Below, piece after piece: positions 1 to 8,326 of a stretch of 64,000 nt of DNA. Source of the stretch: Methanobacterium sp. Its GTDB lineage: Archaea; Methanobacteriota; Methanobacteria; Methanobacteriales; Methanobacteriaceae. Both the position numbers and the translations under genes were made by a program. The notes under the pieces were generated by a model that worked only from the letters and a program-made list of their open reading frames with translations, had not been told where the DNA came from and searched no databases. Every line of letters begins with the position of its first letter. The stretch's first letter is position 1. Location: NCBI GenBank assembly GCA_018263005.1, contig JADFDH010000001.1, positions 434,001-498,000 on the forward strand, read 5' to 3'.

Positions 1-692
1 GCATCTAACTTATCAAAAACAGGTTCTCCTAATCCAATTGGAACATTCAATGCCACAGTCTCCACCACACCGCCAATGGAATCTCCTTTAGACTTCATTT
101 CCAGGATTAGTTTCTCCATTTTCTGGGCGGCTTTATGATCAGCACATCTAATTGGGTTATTCCTTATTTTAGATTCGATCTGATTAATGTTAACTGTATC
201 TGCCTTTATATCTCCTATCTGGGTGACATGGGCTACTACATTTATTTTAAGAAGTTCAAGTATCTTCCGAGCCACGGCACCACCTATTACATGGCCAATG
301 GTGACTCTGCCACTGCCCCTTCCACCGCCCCGGTAATCATATCTATTATATTTGCTTTTCCATGTGAAATCTCCATGTCCTGGTCGGGGGGTGTTCTTCA
401 GCTCTTCGTAGGCTGATGAATCGAATTCACGGTTGTAAACCACAGCTGCAATGGGAGTACCATCTGTACTTCCTTTAAATATCCCTGATAATATCTGGAC
501 CTGGTCTTGTTCACCACGGGAGGTGGTTACATCACTGGTTCCAGGTCTCCTTTTATTCAGTTCTATTTGAATATCTTCTCTTTCCAGCTTTATCCCTGCC
601 GGACAGCCGTCAATGACAGCTCCCAGGGCCACTCCATGACTTGATCCAAAGGTGGTGACCTTGAATATTTTTCCAGTAGTGTTTCCTGACAT
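1..692 (-). CDS. aroC: Chorismate synthase, 3' end cut by the window
   Basis: Catalyses the last shikimate-pathway step, EPSP to chorismate, using reduced FMN. About 230 residues are visible of a family usually near 360-380, so the C-terminal third lies outside the window. The reading frame starts at the ATG at 690-692 with MSGNTTGKIFKVTTFGSSHG; GSSHG holds the conserved catalytic histidine. Further on are the arginine/glycine-rich flavin and substrate loop YDYRGGGRGSGR and a GDSIGG motif. A purine-rich AGGATGTGA lies just upstream of the start. The shikimate kinase and chorismate mutase genes sit 36 kb away in this window, so the pathway is split over the chromosome. Identification is firm. 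Confidence 0.95.
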   Translation of the reverse strand, partial: MSGNTTGKIFKVTTFGSSHGVALGAVIDGCPAGIKLEREDIQIELNKRRPGTSDVTTSRGEQDQVQILSGIFKGSTDGTPIAAVVYNREFDSSAYEELKNTPRPGHGDFTWKSKYNRYDYRGGGRGSGRVTIGHVIGGAVARKILELLKINVVAHVTQIGDIKADTVNINQIESKIRNNPIRCADHKAAQKMEKLILEMKSKGDSIGGVVETVALNVPIGLGEPVFDKLD

Positions 693-840
693 AGAGTCAC
701 ATCCTCATGATTAACTAAAATTCCAGTTAAATTAAATTGTAGATTCTCTTTTATAATATTTTTATCTACTATTAATTTATAAGTATCATAAATAAGTTTT
801 ACATGTAAATAGAAGATAATAATCATTTCAGTTTCAAGAA

Positions 841-1287
841 CTAAACCCTAATTATAAATCCAGTTTTTTCTCCCCGGTTAAAACCCGCGTTTTCATAAAA
901 AAATAATGTAGCATCATCTTTTTGGCTGGTTAGTAACATTACCTTATAACAGCCATTTTCATGAGCTATTTGCACTGATTTTTTTAAAACAGCAGTGCCG
1001 TACCCTTTATTTCTATAATCTGGATGGGTTACTACATTTTCTATGAGTCCATAAGGCCGGGCTGACCGGGTTAAGTTCTTAATTATTGTTAGATTACAGG
1101 TGGAAACCAGCATATCCTCTTCTTCAATAACCAGATAGAAGTAGTTGGGATCAGATAATAGATCATACCAATGATTTTTTAGTGTATCATCTATCTCTAA
1201 AACAGGATCATCCGGATTTAAATAATGATAAAGTGATAATAATGATTCTAATTCATCTTGTTTTATCATGCGTACTTTGTTAATCAT
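841..1287 (-). CDS. GNAT family N-acetyltransferase
   Basis: About 148 residues, a single GNAT domain that would transfer an acetyl group from acetyl-CoA to an unidentified amine. The acetyl-CoA binding loop is visible as HPDYRNKGYGTAVLKK near residues 90-105, and the C-terminal FFYENAGF motif is typical of the fold. The ATG at 1287 (MINKVRMIKQ) is chosen over an upstream TTG at 1299; no strong ribosome binding site distinguishes them. It is the last of four minus-strand genes that include a second GNAT and a HisRS-like protein. Substrate unknown. Confidence 0.8.
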   Translation of the reverse strand: MINKVRMIKQDELESLLSLYHYLNPDDPVLEIDDTLKNHWYDLLSDPNYFYLVIEEEDMLVSTCNLTIIKNLTRSARPYGLIENVVTHPDYRNKGYGTAVLKKSVQIAHENGCYKVMLLTSQKDDATLFFYENAGFNRGEKTGFIIRV

Positions 1288-1336
1288 TTTTTTAACCAAA
1301 AAACGTATTTATTATTAAATTTTTAAATTGATAGAA

Positions 1337-2302
1337 TTATTTTGGGATATTTTCATTTAAGATATTAATTAGAAAATCCAAACCTAATCCGCTGGTAAGT
1401 AATCTTTCTTTTTTATCACTCAAAAGTTGCTGCGACCAATTAACAAATCCTCCATCAATTATCTCGTATTCACTGTCCTTAAAAATTGCTGATAATTTAA
1501 ATTGGATACCCCTGTAATATTGATTGTTGTCATTTTCATTTCTATTTTCAATATCAACCACAATTTCTGACATATTCTTCTTTAGGTGCTTGTTTATTTC
1601 CCGAATAATTATTTTTCCAGCATCAAAACCCTTGGATTCTATTAATTTAATTTTAATGTTTCTTATGTTAAATAATTCGTTCAAAATTTTTTTATAAACG
1701 GTTATGTGTTCTAAAATATTGTCGATTTCGAAATTATAGGAACCATGATCCCTTCCTGATGTTACCAGAGAGAATACCTTAAAATGAGGTCGAAAGCCGG
1801 CTTCTGTAAATTGCTGTGTTCTTATATGGTGGTGAATATTACAAAATTTGAAATTTTCTTTGAATTCATCATTCTGAGGTTTCATATCCTTTTTTAGACT
1901 GCAAATATGCAGAGCCATGGAATTTGTGGCGTCTGCAACCACTTCTGTGCCTCTCAAGGCCGATATTACTTTATTCTGGTTTACCGGAGCCATGACAGAA
2001 CAGGATCCTAATATTGCAACCGGCGGTAAATCAAGAGGAATGAATGAAAATGATTCAGCAATATTATATAAACACATTTCTAATCTTAAATGTTCTTGTA
2101 AATTAGAACTGGCAGGCTGCACAAACCTATTGGTTCCATATAAGTGTAATAATTCAGTTGGTGAAATTTCATCTGTTTTAATCCGGTAAACTTCCATCAG
2201 TAAGGAATTCAGCTGGGATGATGAAAGATTATATGCTAAAATATCTAACAGTTTTTTTTGACCAGTTTTTTCCAGAATTTTATTTACCACAGAATTAGCC
2301 AT
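1337..2302 (-). CDS. HisRS-like (class II aminoacyl-tRNA synthetase fold) protein, function unknown
   Basis: 321 residues. The protein cannot be assigned to a named family with certainty. Several segments follow the order of class II synthetase motifs of the HisRS/HisZ type: an FRTQ-like stretch (HIRTQQFTEAGFRPHFKV, about residues 160-177, compare motif 2), a YYRGIQF segment (about 263-269) that resembles the YYTGxxFE of HisRS, an IDGGFVNW segment comparable to GGRYD, and a final GLGLDFL (about 309-315) comparable to the GxGxxRL of motif 3. No anticodon-binding domain follows. The arginine of motif 3 is replaced, so the catalytic chemistry may differ. It lies between two GNAT genes on the same strand. 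The fold assignment is an inference from motif order. Confidence 0.55.
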   Translation of the reverse strand: MANSVVNKILEKTGQKKLLDILAYNLSSSQLNSLLMEVYRIKTDEISPTELLHLYGTNRFVQPASSNLQEHLRLEMCLYNIAESFSFIPLDLPPVAILGSCSVMAPVNQNKVISALRGTEVVADATNSMALHICSLKKDMKPQNDEFKENFKFCNIHHHIRTQQFTEAGFRPHFKVFSLVTSGRDHGSYNFEIDNILEHITVYKKILNELFNIRNIKIKLIESKGFDAGKIIIREINKHLKKNMSEIVVDIENRNENDNNQYYRGIQFKLSAIFKDSEYEIIDGGFVNWSQQLLSDKKERLLTSGLGLDFLINILNENIPK

Positions 2303-2335
2303 CTACAAACAACCCTTTCCGTTGAAATAGTTAAA

Positions 2336-2842
2336 TTATCTAATTTTTGCATATAATACTTGATTGTATATTTTATCAAATTTTATAACACTTTTTCTTA
2401 ATATTCCTTCTAGAACAAAACCATTTTTTTCTAGAACTCTTCTTGATGCGATATTATCTTCAAGGGGAGTGGCAAAGATCCTTTCAAGTTCTAGTTCCCT
2501 AAATCCATAATCTGATAAGCATTTTAATGCTGAAGATACAATGCCTTGTCCCCAGTATTCTTCTCCTAACCAGTAACCGACCTCTGCAGATATTCTTTCA
2601 ATATCTTCACCTATATTTAGTCCTATACCACCCAAAGCTTCATTATTAACTGTAATAGCAAAATTATAGCTGGAATTAACTGCATATTCTATCCATTTTT
2701 TACCTTCATCAATGGTATAGGGGTATGGAAACACATCTCTCATGTTTGCAGCTATATTATAATTATTAGCATTTTTAATCAGATTTTCCAGATCAGAATA
2801 TTCCCATTTCCTTAACAAGCATTTATCACATTCAATTGTCAT
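2336..2842 (-). CDS. RimJ/RimL-type GNAT acetyltransferase
   Basis: 168 residues, whole-length GNAT domain of the RimJ/RimL group, which acetylates protein N-termini or small amines. Visible features are the N-terminal LRKWEYSDLENLIK helix, the VGYWLGEEYWGQGIVSSAL acetyl-CoA loop near residues 88-106, and the C-terminal NIASRRVLEKNGFVLEG motif. The ATG start is preceded by GGATGAT. It is separated from the HisRS-like gene by about 33 bases and is probably cotranscribed with it. Substrate not deducible. Confidence 0.85.
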   Translation of the reverse strand: MTIECDKCLLRKWEYSDLENLIKNANNYNIAANMRDVFPYPYTIDEGKKWIEYAVNSSYNFAITVNNEALGGIGLNIGEDIERISAEVGYWLGEEYWGQGIVSSALKCLSDYGFRELELERIFATPLEDNIASRRVLEKNGFVLEGILRKSVIKFDKIYNQVLYAKIR

Positions 2843-2910
2843 TTATCATCCTATTTCATACTATTTAGAGATATTATTATTAATATTGTTGATTTCATTT
2901 TTAATAGAAC

Positions 2911-3312
2911 TTAACTTATATCTTCAATGGAGATAATCTTATCATTTTTAAACTTGAAAATTGATCTACCTTTGAGTTTAACCAGTTCACCTGCTTTAGG
3001 GCCGTCTGGAATATCTACGGCCAGTATAGCCTTGAAGTTGATTTTATTTTCCACAACATCGCCTTCAATTATCTGATCGATTATGGTCATCTCCCTCTTT
3101 TTTAATAATTTAGTTGAGTCTTCCGCCTGTTTTTTAAGGGTTTCAAGACCTTTTATATGGACGTTTATCTCGTTGTTTGCAATATTTTTAAATTCAACAT
3201 CGGGATGGACATTTTTAAGCATCCCCTCTATATTGAATTCGTTATAAGCCTTAATATACTGGTTGATAATAGTTTTTTTCTGTTTATCTTTGCTAACCAA
3301 CTTTATCACCAT
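2911..3312 (-). CDS. NTF2/SnoaL-like domain protein
   Basis: About 133 residues from the ATG at 3312 (MVIKLVSKDK). Sequence pattern of the SnoaL/NTF2-like cone fold: an N-terminal helix with YIKAYNEFNIEGMLKNVHPD, then alternating strands ending in GRSIFKFKNDKIISIED. Such domains bind small ligands or act as isomerases; nothing here identifies a substrate. A longer frame opens at 3381, but it would overlap the frameshifted membrane gene upstream, so the shorter start is preferred. A second, unrelated-looking NTF2-like gene is at 44190. Confidence 0.65.
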   Translation of the reverse strand: MVIKLVSKDKQKKTIINQYIKAYNEFNIEGMLKNVHPDVEFKNIANNEINVHIKGLETLKKQAEDSTKLLKKREMTIIDQIIEGDVVENKINFKAILAVDIPDGPKAGELVKLKGRSIFKFKNDKIISIEDIS

Positions 3313-3352
3313 AATATGATTATTTAGATATATATTAATAAAACAGTTTAAT

Positions 3353-3555
3353 CTATCTGTTTGAAAGACCAGGGAACCCATATAATACAGCTATTACCAC
3401 CACAAAGACTACCGATAATATGAAAACTCCTATATTCTGCAGTATACTTAAATTACCGGCATAGAATATCAGCCATAAAGCAAGGCAAACAGCCATCCCC
3501 AACCAACGAATATGGTTGCATATATTCTCCAGGTTTCTACTTGAGGATTACCCAT
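3353..3555 (-). pseudogene. Small membrane protein gene with a one-base frameshift
   Basis: An ATG at 3553-3555, eight bases after a strong GGAGG, opens a frame reading MGNPQVETWRIYATIFVGWG and continuing WLFALLYG before a TGA. Adding one base at about 3473-3478 joins this to the adjacent frame, which reads IFYAGNLSILQNIGVFILSV and ends NR plus TAG at 3353. The joined product would be about 67 residues with two hydrophobic helices. The strong ribosome binding site and continuous hydrophobic pattern argue that it was a real gene. The frameshift may be a true mutation or a sequencing error. Confidence 0.6.
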
Positions 3556-3612
3556 CAAAAATCCTCCGAATGATCTATAAAGATATATGTTTAATTTAAC
3601 TATTTATTGATT

Positions 3613-4320
3613 ATGAGTGAGCCGGAAAATCAGATATATCAGATCTACCACCAATTATACCATCTATACGGTCCACAAGGCTGGTGGCCGTTAATAAATT
3701 TTAAAGGAAAGAATCCCCGTAAAAAAGGCCAGAAACAAGGGTATCACCCCTTAAATTATGATTTACCCCAGGAAAGGGACCAGATATTTGAAGTAATAAT
3801 CGGTTCTATCTTAACCCAGAACACTTCCTGGATGCAGGCCAGTGCTGCGGTAGATAATCTCAACCAGAATGGTGCTTTAAATCCAGAAAAATTGTTAGAA
3901 CTAAAAGATGAGGAAATTAAATCAGCTATAAGATGTGCAGGTTTTCTGAATCAGAAATCAACATATTTAAAGGAAATCACAAGGTTTTTTATAGAGTTGA
4001 ATGGTGGGATACCTGTCAGAAATGAATTACTCCAGGTTAAAGGTGTAGGTCCTGAAACAGCTGATTCAATCCTTCTTTACGCATATAAAGTCCCTGAATT
4101 TGTGGTGGACACCTATACCCGTAGGATTTTCACTCATCTTAAAATCGTGGAAGAGAATATAAAATATGAAGAACTAAAGGAATTGTTCCAATCAAATTTA
4201 GCCCGTGAAGTCCCTGTTTATCAGGAGTACCATGCTTTATTAGTGGAACATGCCAAAAGATACTACAATAAAAAACCTCATGGTCCGGGGGATCCTCTTC
4301 TTTCGTTAATTAATGAATAA
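3613..4320 (+). CDS. HhH-GPD DNA glycosylase, EndoIII/MagIII-like
   Basis: 235 residues from the ATG at 3613 (a TTG lies six bases upstream). A helix-hairpin-helix GPD base-excision enzyme. The hairpin reads VKGVGPETADS at about 142-152, and the catalytic aspartate is in VVDTYTRR near residue 166. The position of the EndoIII catalytic lysine is a glutamate (about 148), which points to a monofunctional glycosylase without lyase activity. The C-terminus has no four-cysteine cluster. The ILLYA and VVDTYT segments resemble the 3-methyladenine glycosylase MagIII subgroup more than Nth. Substrate is inferred, not shown. Confidence 0.85.
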   Translation: MSEPENQIYQIYHQLYHLYGPQGWWPLINFKGKNPRKKGQKQGYHPLNYDLPQERDQIFEVIIGSILTQNTSWMQASAAVDNLNQNGALNPEKLLELKDEEIKSAIRCAGFLNQKSTYLKEITRFFIELNGGIPVRNELLQVKGVGPETADSILLYAYKVPEFVVDTYTRRIFTHLKIVEENIKYEELKELFQSNLAREVPVYQEYHALLVEHAKRYYNKKPHGPGDPLLSLINE

Positions 4321-4420
4321 ACATACATATGTTTACTGAATTTATTTGAACAAAATGCTATATATCATTATGATTAATTATTAAATAATCAATTAGAAAT
4401 GGAAAATATATATTTTTAGG

Positions 4421-5416
4421 GTGATCTATATAAAATTCCCCACCACCAGAATGCGCAGACTGAGAAAGAACTCTCAGATAAGAAGAATCCTACAGGAAAC
4501 CGTGCTTAATCCGGAAGATTTAATTTATCCATTATATATTAAAGAAGAGTTAGAAGATGGTCAAAAAGAACACATAGACACTATGCCCGGACAATTCAGA
4601 TATTCCTTAGCAGACGCTGTTCAGGAAGCTAAAAACCTGGAAGAAATTGGTTTATCATCTGTGATACTTTTTGGTCTACCCCGGAATAAAGATGAGAAAG
4701 GTTCATCTGCTTATGATAAAGAAGGCGTTGTTCAGAAGGCCGTAGCTAGATTAAAAGCAGAGACTGATCTGGTGGTTATAACCGATGTTTGTATGTGCCA
4801 GTACACTTCCCATGGGCATTGTGGAATCGTTGACGGTGACCAGATATTGAATGATGAAACTCTCAGTCATCTCTCAAAAATAGCCTTAAGCCATGCAGAG
4901 GCTGGTGCGGATATAGTTGCACCCTCTGATATGATGGATGGGAGAGTGGATGCCATTCGGAGAACACTGGATGAGAATGGATTTTATGACACCCTGATCA
5001 TGTCATATGCTGCTAAGTATGCATCATCATTTTACGCGCCTTTCCGTGATGCGGTGTGCTCTGCACCATCATTCGGGGACCGTAAAACACATCAGATGAG
5101 TCCGGCTAATATAAATGAAGCTTTAAGGGAAGTTGATTTAGATCTGAAGGAAGGAGCAGATATGGTCATGGTAAAACCTGCTTTACCCTATCTTGATGTT
5201 ATTAAAGAAGTTAAAAATGAATTTAAAATCCCAACAGCTGCTTATCAGGTAAGTGGAGAGTATTCGATGTTGATGGCTGGTATAGAAGCCGGTTACTTGA
5301 CAGATGAGTCCATATGGGAATCTTTGATATCAATTAAAAGGGCAGGAGCAGATTTAATAATCTCCTATTTCGCTCCTAAAGTTTTAAAAAATGAAATAGA
5401 CATAAAAAAGTGCTGA
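4421..5416 (+). CDS. hemB: Porphobilinogen synthase (5-aminolevulinate dehydratase)
   Basis: 331 residues. Condenses two 5-aminolevulinate molecules to porphobilinogen, feeding cobamide, F430 and haem-type tetrapyrroles. The zinc-binding cysteines are present as DVCMCQYTSHGHC (C124, C126, C134), and the two active-site lysines are in SYAAKYASSF (K199) and MVKPALPYL (K252). The GTG at 4421 gives MIYIKFPTTRMRRL, which matches the usual archaeal N-terminus; the same bases (AGGGTGAT) look like a ribosome binding site, and an ATG at 4451 is a less likely alternative because it would remove conserved residues. Followed after 25 bases by the CitG-like gene. Confidence 0.95.
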   Translation: MIYIKFPTTRMRRLRKNSQIRRILQETVLNPEDLIYPLYIKEELEDGQKEHIDTMPGQFRYSLADAVQEAKNLEEIGLSSVILFGLPRNKDEKGSSAYDKEGVVQKAVARLKAETDLVVITDVCMCQYTSHGHCGIVDGDQILNDETLSHLSKIALSHAEAGADIVAPSDMMDGRVDAIRRTLDENGFYDTLIMSYAAKYASSFYAPFRDAVCSAPSFGDRKTHQMSPANINEALREVDLDLKEGADMVMVKPALPYLDVIKEVKNEFKIPTAAYQVSGEYSMLMAGIEAGYLTDESIWESLISIKRAGADLIISYFAPKVLKNEIDIKKC

Positions 5417-5441
5417 TTTTCTATTTTAGGAGTCGTTAATT

Positions 5442-6347
5442 ATGGATTCGGATTTGATAGCCAGAATAGCCCAGATAGCTTCGGTATTGGAAGTCAGCGG
5501 CCATCCTAAACCTGGAAACGTTCATCGTACTCAGGATTTTAATGATATGGTGTTTGAGGATTTTCTCATAAGCGGAATCGTAATTGGAGACACCATTAAA
5601 AAGACGGCTCAGCATGCATCGAAGTTTAAGGATAAAAAAGAACTTGATAAGATTAATTTAGGTGCATCAATCAGAGAAGCAGTAGTGGAGACCAATAATT
5701 GGGTGGAAAATAACACTAATTTAGGTATTATAATGCTTCTTACTCCTATTGCAGCTGCTGCTGGATTAACTGAGGATTTTGGTGACTTGCAGGATAACAT
5801 CCATGCAATTATGATAAATAGCACTTCATCGGATGCTGTTAATTTATACGATGCTATTAACATAGCCCAGGCAGGTGGAATGGGTGAACAGGAAGCCTTA
5901 GACGTGGGAAGTGAAGAAGCAAAAATGGAACTTATGGAAAAAGAAATCAACATGTTCCAGGTATTAGATATTTCTAGCTCATGGGATGCATTGGCATATG
6001 AATTAACTCATAAGATGCCGGTAACCTTTAATTTAGGCTATCCTACTTATAAACGATTAAAAAAAGAACATGGAATAAATAAAGCCACTGTGCAGACTTT
6101 TCTCACCATATTATCTGAAAAATCAGATACCCTTATCTCCCGTAAATATGACCAGACCATATCCGAAACTGTGAGGGCTGATGCCAAAGTTATATTAGAT
6201 AAGGGCGGAATATTAACTCACGAGGGAAGAACTCTATTAGAAAAATTTGACCAGGATTTGATGGATAAGAAATATAATCCGGGTACAACAGCTGATTTAA
6301 CAGCTTCATCGTTGATGATAGCACTACTTGAGGAAAAATGGAAATAG
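5442..6347 (+). CDS. CitG/MdcB-family triphosphoribosyl-dephospho-CoA synthase-like protein
   Basis: 301 residues. Bacterial members attach the triphosphoribosyl group of ATP to dephospho-CoA to make the prosthetic group of citrate lyase or malonate decarboxylase. Diagnostic segments are SGHPKPGNVHR (residues 19-29), LLTPIAAAAGL near 100, SSDAVNLYDAI near 127, and a C-terminal NPGTTADLTA. TTAGGAGT precedes the ATG. No citrate lyase or malonate decarboxylase gene is visible here, so the archaeal role is unclear. The stop overlaps the upstream region of pheS. Confidence 0.85.
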   Translation: MDSDLIARIAQIASVLEVSGHPKPGNVHRTQDFNDMVFEDFLISGIVIGDTIKKTAQHASKFKDKKELDKINLGASIREAVVETNNWVENNTNLGIIMLLTPIAAAAGLTEDFGDLQDNIHAIMINSTSSDAVNLYDAINIAQAGGMGEQEALDVGSEEAKMELMEKEINMFQVLDISSSWDALAYELTHKMPVTFNLGYPTYKRLKKEHGINKATVQTFLTILSEKSDTLISRKYDQTISETVRADAKVILDKGGILTHEGRTLLEKFDQDLMDKKYNPGTTADLTASSLMIALLEEKWK

Positions 6348-6358
6348 AGGTCCTTTTT

Positions 6359-7885
6359 ATGCTGCAGAAAGTAATAGATGAACTACACTTATATGAAAAG
6401 AAAATTCTCAAGGCTTTAGAAGAAAAAAAGGGAAAAGCCACTCCAGAAGAAATTTCAAAGTTAGAGGATATGGATATAAAAGCTGTGATGAGTGCAGCAG
6501 ATTCTTTAGAATCTAAGGATATAATAGAGATACATAAAGAGGTAAAAGAAGTTTTAAGCTTAAGCGATACAGGTAAACAATATGCAGAGTATGGTTTACC
6601 TGAAAGAAAAATATTAGAAGCATTGGAAAGGGAAGATTCCATCAGGATAAGTGATGTCCCAGATAAAACCGGGTTAGATCCATCGGAAGTAAATATTGCC
6701 ATAGGATGGTTATTCAAGAAGAAATGGGCAACTCTGGAGAAGGGTGAAATAAAAATAACTCCTAATGGTAAGGATGCTTTGAATATAGAATCAGATGATG
6801 AAATATTACTGGAAAGACTTCTTAAAACCCAGCAATTATTATTGGATCCATCAAAAGCCATAAAAGAGGGGCTTAATCTCCTTAAAAAAAGAAAAAATAT
6901 AGTTAAAATAAAAAAACAGCATAAATTCACCTTTAGCCTTACAGATAAGGGTTATGAAGTAATGAAGATGGGAATAGTGATAAAAGACCAGACCACTCAG
7001 CTGACCCATGATGATTTGAAAACAGGACGCTGGAAGGAGCTTGAATTCAGACCCTATGATATACAGGCAGAGTATCCTCTGGTTTACCCTGGTAAAATCC
7101 ATCCATTACAGAGAACCATCGAAGAAATACGTAATATTTTTATAAAATTGGGATTCACAGAATCAAAGGGCACCATTCTTGAATCAGCTTTCTGGAATTT
7201 CGACTGCCTATTCCAGCCCCAGGACCACGCAGCCCGGGAGATGCAGGACACCTTCTATATCAAAGTACCCCAAATGGCCAAGTTACCTGGTGAAAAACTG
7301 GTTCGCAGAGTTTCACGAGTACATGAAGACGGAGCAGGCACCGGATCAGAAGGATGGGGTTATCCCTGGGATGAAGAGGTGGCCCGGCAATCAGTGCTCA
7401 GGACCCATACCACCTGTGTCTCAGCAAGGTTCCTGAAGGATAATAAACCACCATTGAAGATGTTCTCTGTGGGACGTGTTTTCAGGAGAGAGACCATAAC
7501 CTACAAACACTTACCAGAATTCCACCAGGTAGAGGGGATCATAGCAGATGAAAATATAGACTTCCAGAATTTACTAGGTATTCTCAAAGAATTCTACCAC
7601 AAACTAGGTTTTGAGGTGAGATTCAGACCAGCATACTTCCCATACACTTACCTGTCAACAGAATGTGAGATATATCTCCCGGAAAAGGAAAGCTGGATAG
7701 AACTGGGAGGATCAGGAATGTTCAGGCCAGAGGTTCTGGAACCATTAGGTGTAGAGACTCCCGTAGCAGCCTTTGGACTGGGAATAGAAAGATTAGCCAT
7801 GATCCGTCTGGGAATCACCGATATAAGGATGCTATATCAAAGCGACCTGGGCTGGCTTAGAAGGTTACCAGTAACCCAGCTATAA
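6359..7885 (+). CDS. pheS: Phenylalanyl-tRNA synthetase alpha subunit
   Basis: 508 residues, archaeal-type PheRS catalytic subunit that charges tRNA-Phe as an alpha2beta2 enzyme. The N-terminal 200 residues are winged-helix DNA/tRNA-binding repeats. The catalytic core carries HTTCVSARFL, motif 2 GRVFRRETITYKHLPEFHQVEG, and motif 3 AFGLGIERLAMIRLGI close to the C-terminus. The ATG at 6359 follows AGAGGT by a normal spacing; an ATG at 6338, inside the CitG-like gene, is a weaker candidate. pheT is not in this window. Confidence 0.96.
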   Translation: MLQKVIDELHLYEKKILKALEEKKGKATPEEISKLEDMDIKAVMSAADSLESKDIIEIHKEVKEVLSLSDTGKQYAEYGLPERKILEALEREDSIRISDVPDKTGLDPSEVNIAIGWLFKKKWATLEKGEIKITPNGKDALNIESDDEILLERLLKTQQLLLDPSKAIKEGLNLLKKRKNIVKIKKQHKFTFSLTDKGYEVMKMGIVIKDQTTQLTHDDLKTGRWKELEFRPYDIQAEYPLVYPGKIHPLQRTIEEIRNIFIKLGFTESKGTILESAFWNFDCLFQPQDHAAREMQDTFYIKVPQMAKLPGEKLVRRVSRVHEDGAGTGSEGWGYPWDEEVARQSVLRTHTTCVSARFLKDNKPPLKMFSVGRVFRRETITYKHLPEFHQVEGIIADENIDFQNLLGILKEFYHKLGFEVRFRPAYFPYTYLSTECEIYLPEKESWIELGGSGMFRPEVLEPLGVETPVAAFGLGIERLAMIRLGITDIRMLYQSDLGWLRRLPVTQL

Positions 7886-7951
7886 GAATCAAATTATTAA
7901 TTTTTTATTAATTCAAATTTTAGTGAATCATTAAAAAAAATAACCATCTAA

Positions 7952-7972
7952 TTTTTTTCCTCATTTTTTTTT
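7952..7972 (+). terminator. Oligo-T tracts after pheS
   Basis: Two T runs of seven and about nine bases separated by CCTCA lie 66 bases after the pheS stop. Archaeal RNA polymerase terminates at such T tracts without needing a strong hairpin. There is no obvious stem. Confidence 0.4.
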
Positions 7973-8163
7973 ATAAAATTAAATTTTAAATATAATTAAA
8001 TTTTAAAAACAATCCCTGACTTCAAAATCAGTCATGTTTCTATCAAATCATGCGAATATACTGTAAATGCATCTTCCAGTCTATATCTGACAATGAATTT
8101 AGGACGATCTCTACAATTTTTGTTTAAGTTGTATAAATTTAGAGCAGAGTAATTTCAAATAAA

Positions 8164-8271
8164 AAAAATACAGTTGATATAATAATTAAATTCAATGTAG
8201 ATAATTTCAATAGAAAAATACAGTTGATTAGATAATAAAAATACAGAGTGATATTTCAATGAAAATACAAG
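8164..8271 (+). repeat. Iterated AAAAATACAG motif upstream of the nitroreductase gene
   Basis: AAAAATACAG occurs at 8164-8173, 8214-8223 and 8237-8246, with a near copy AAAATACAAG at 8262-8271. Two copies extend to AAAAATACAGTTGAT. Steps are 50, 23 and 25 bases, so they fit a spacing close to 25. The array ends 55 bases before the nitroreductase start and is the only structure seen in the 440-base gap after pheS. A role as a repeated regulator-binding site is an inference. Confidence 0.45.
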
Positions 8272-8326
8272 TATAATGATAAAAATCTTGAAATAAAATA
8301 AAAAGAAATTAAGGGGTGAAAATAGT

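Noticed and set aside
590..826. 78-codon reading frame on the minus strand over the aroC start
   Set aside because: It overlaps the clear chorismate synthase start in another frame, and its product has no protein-like features beyond a hydrophobic start.
4451..4453. ATG at 4451 as the hemB start
   Set aside because: It would remove KFPTTR, which belongs to the conserved N-terminus of archaeal HemB; GTG at 4421 keeps it.
8164..8271. CRISPR array
   Set aside because: Repeats are only ten to fifteen bases, unevenly spaced and without unique spacers of constant size. No cas gene is present in the window.
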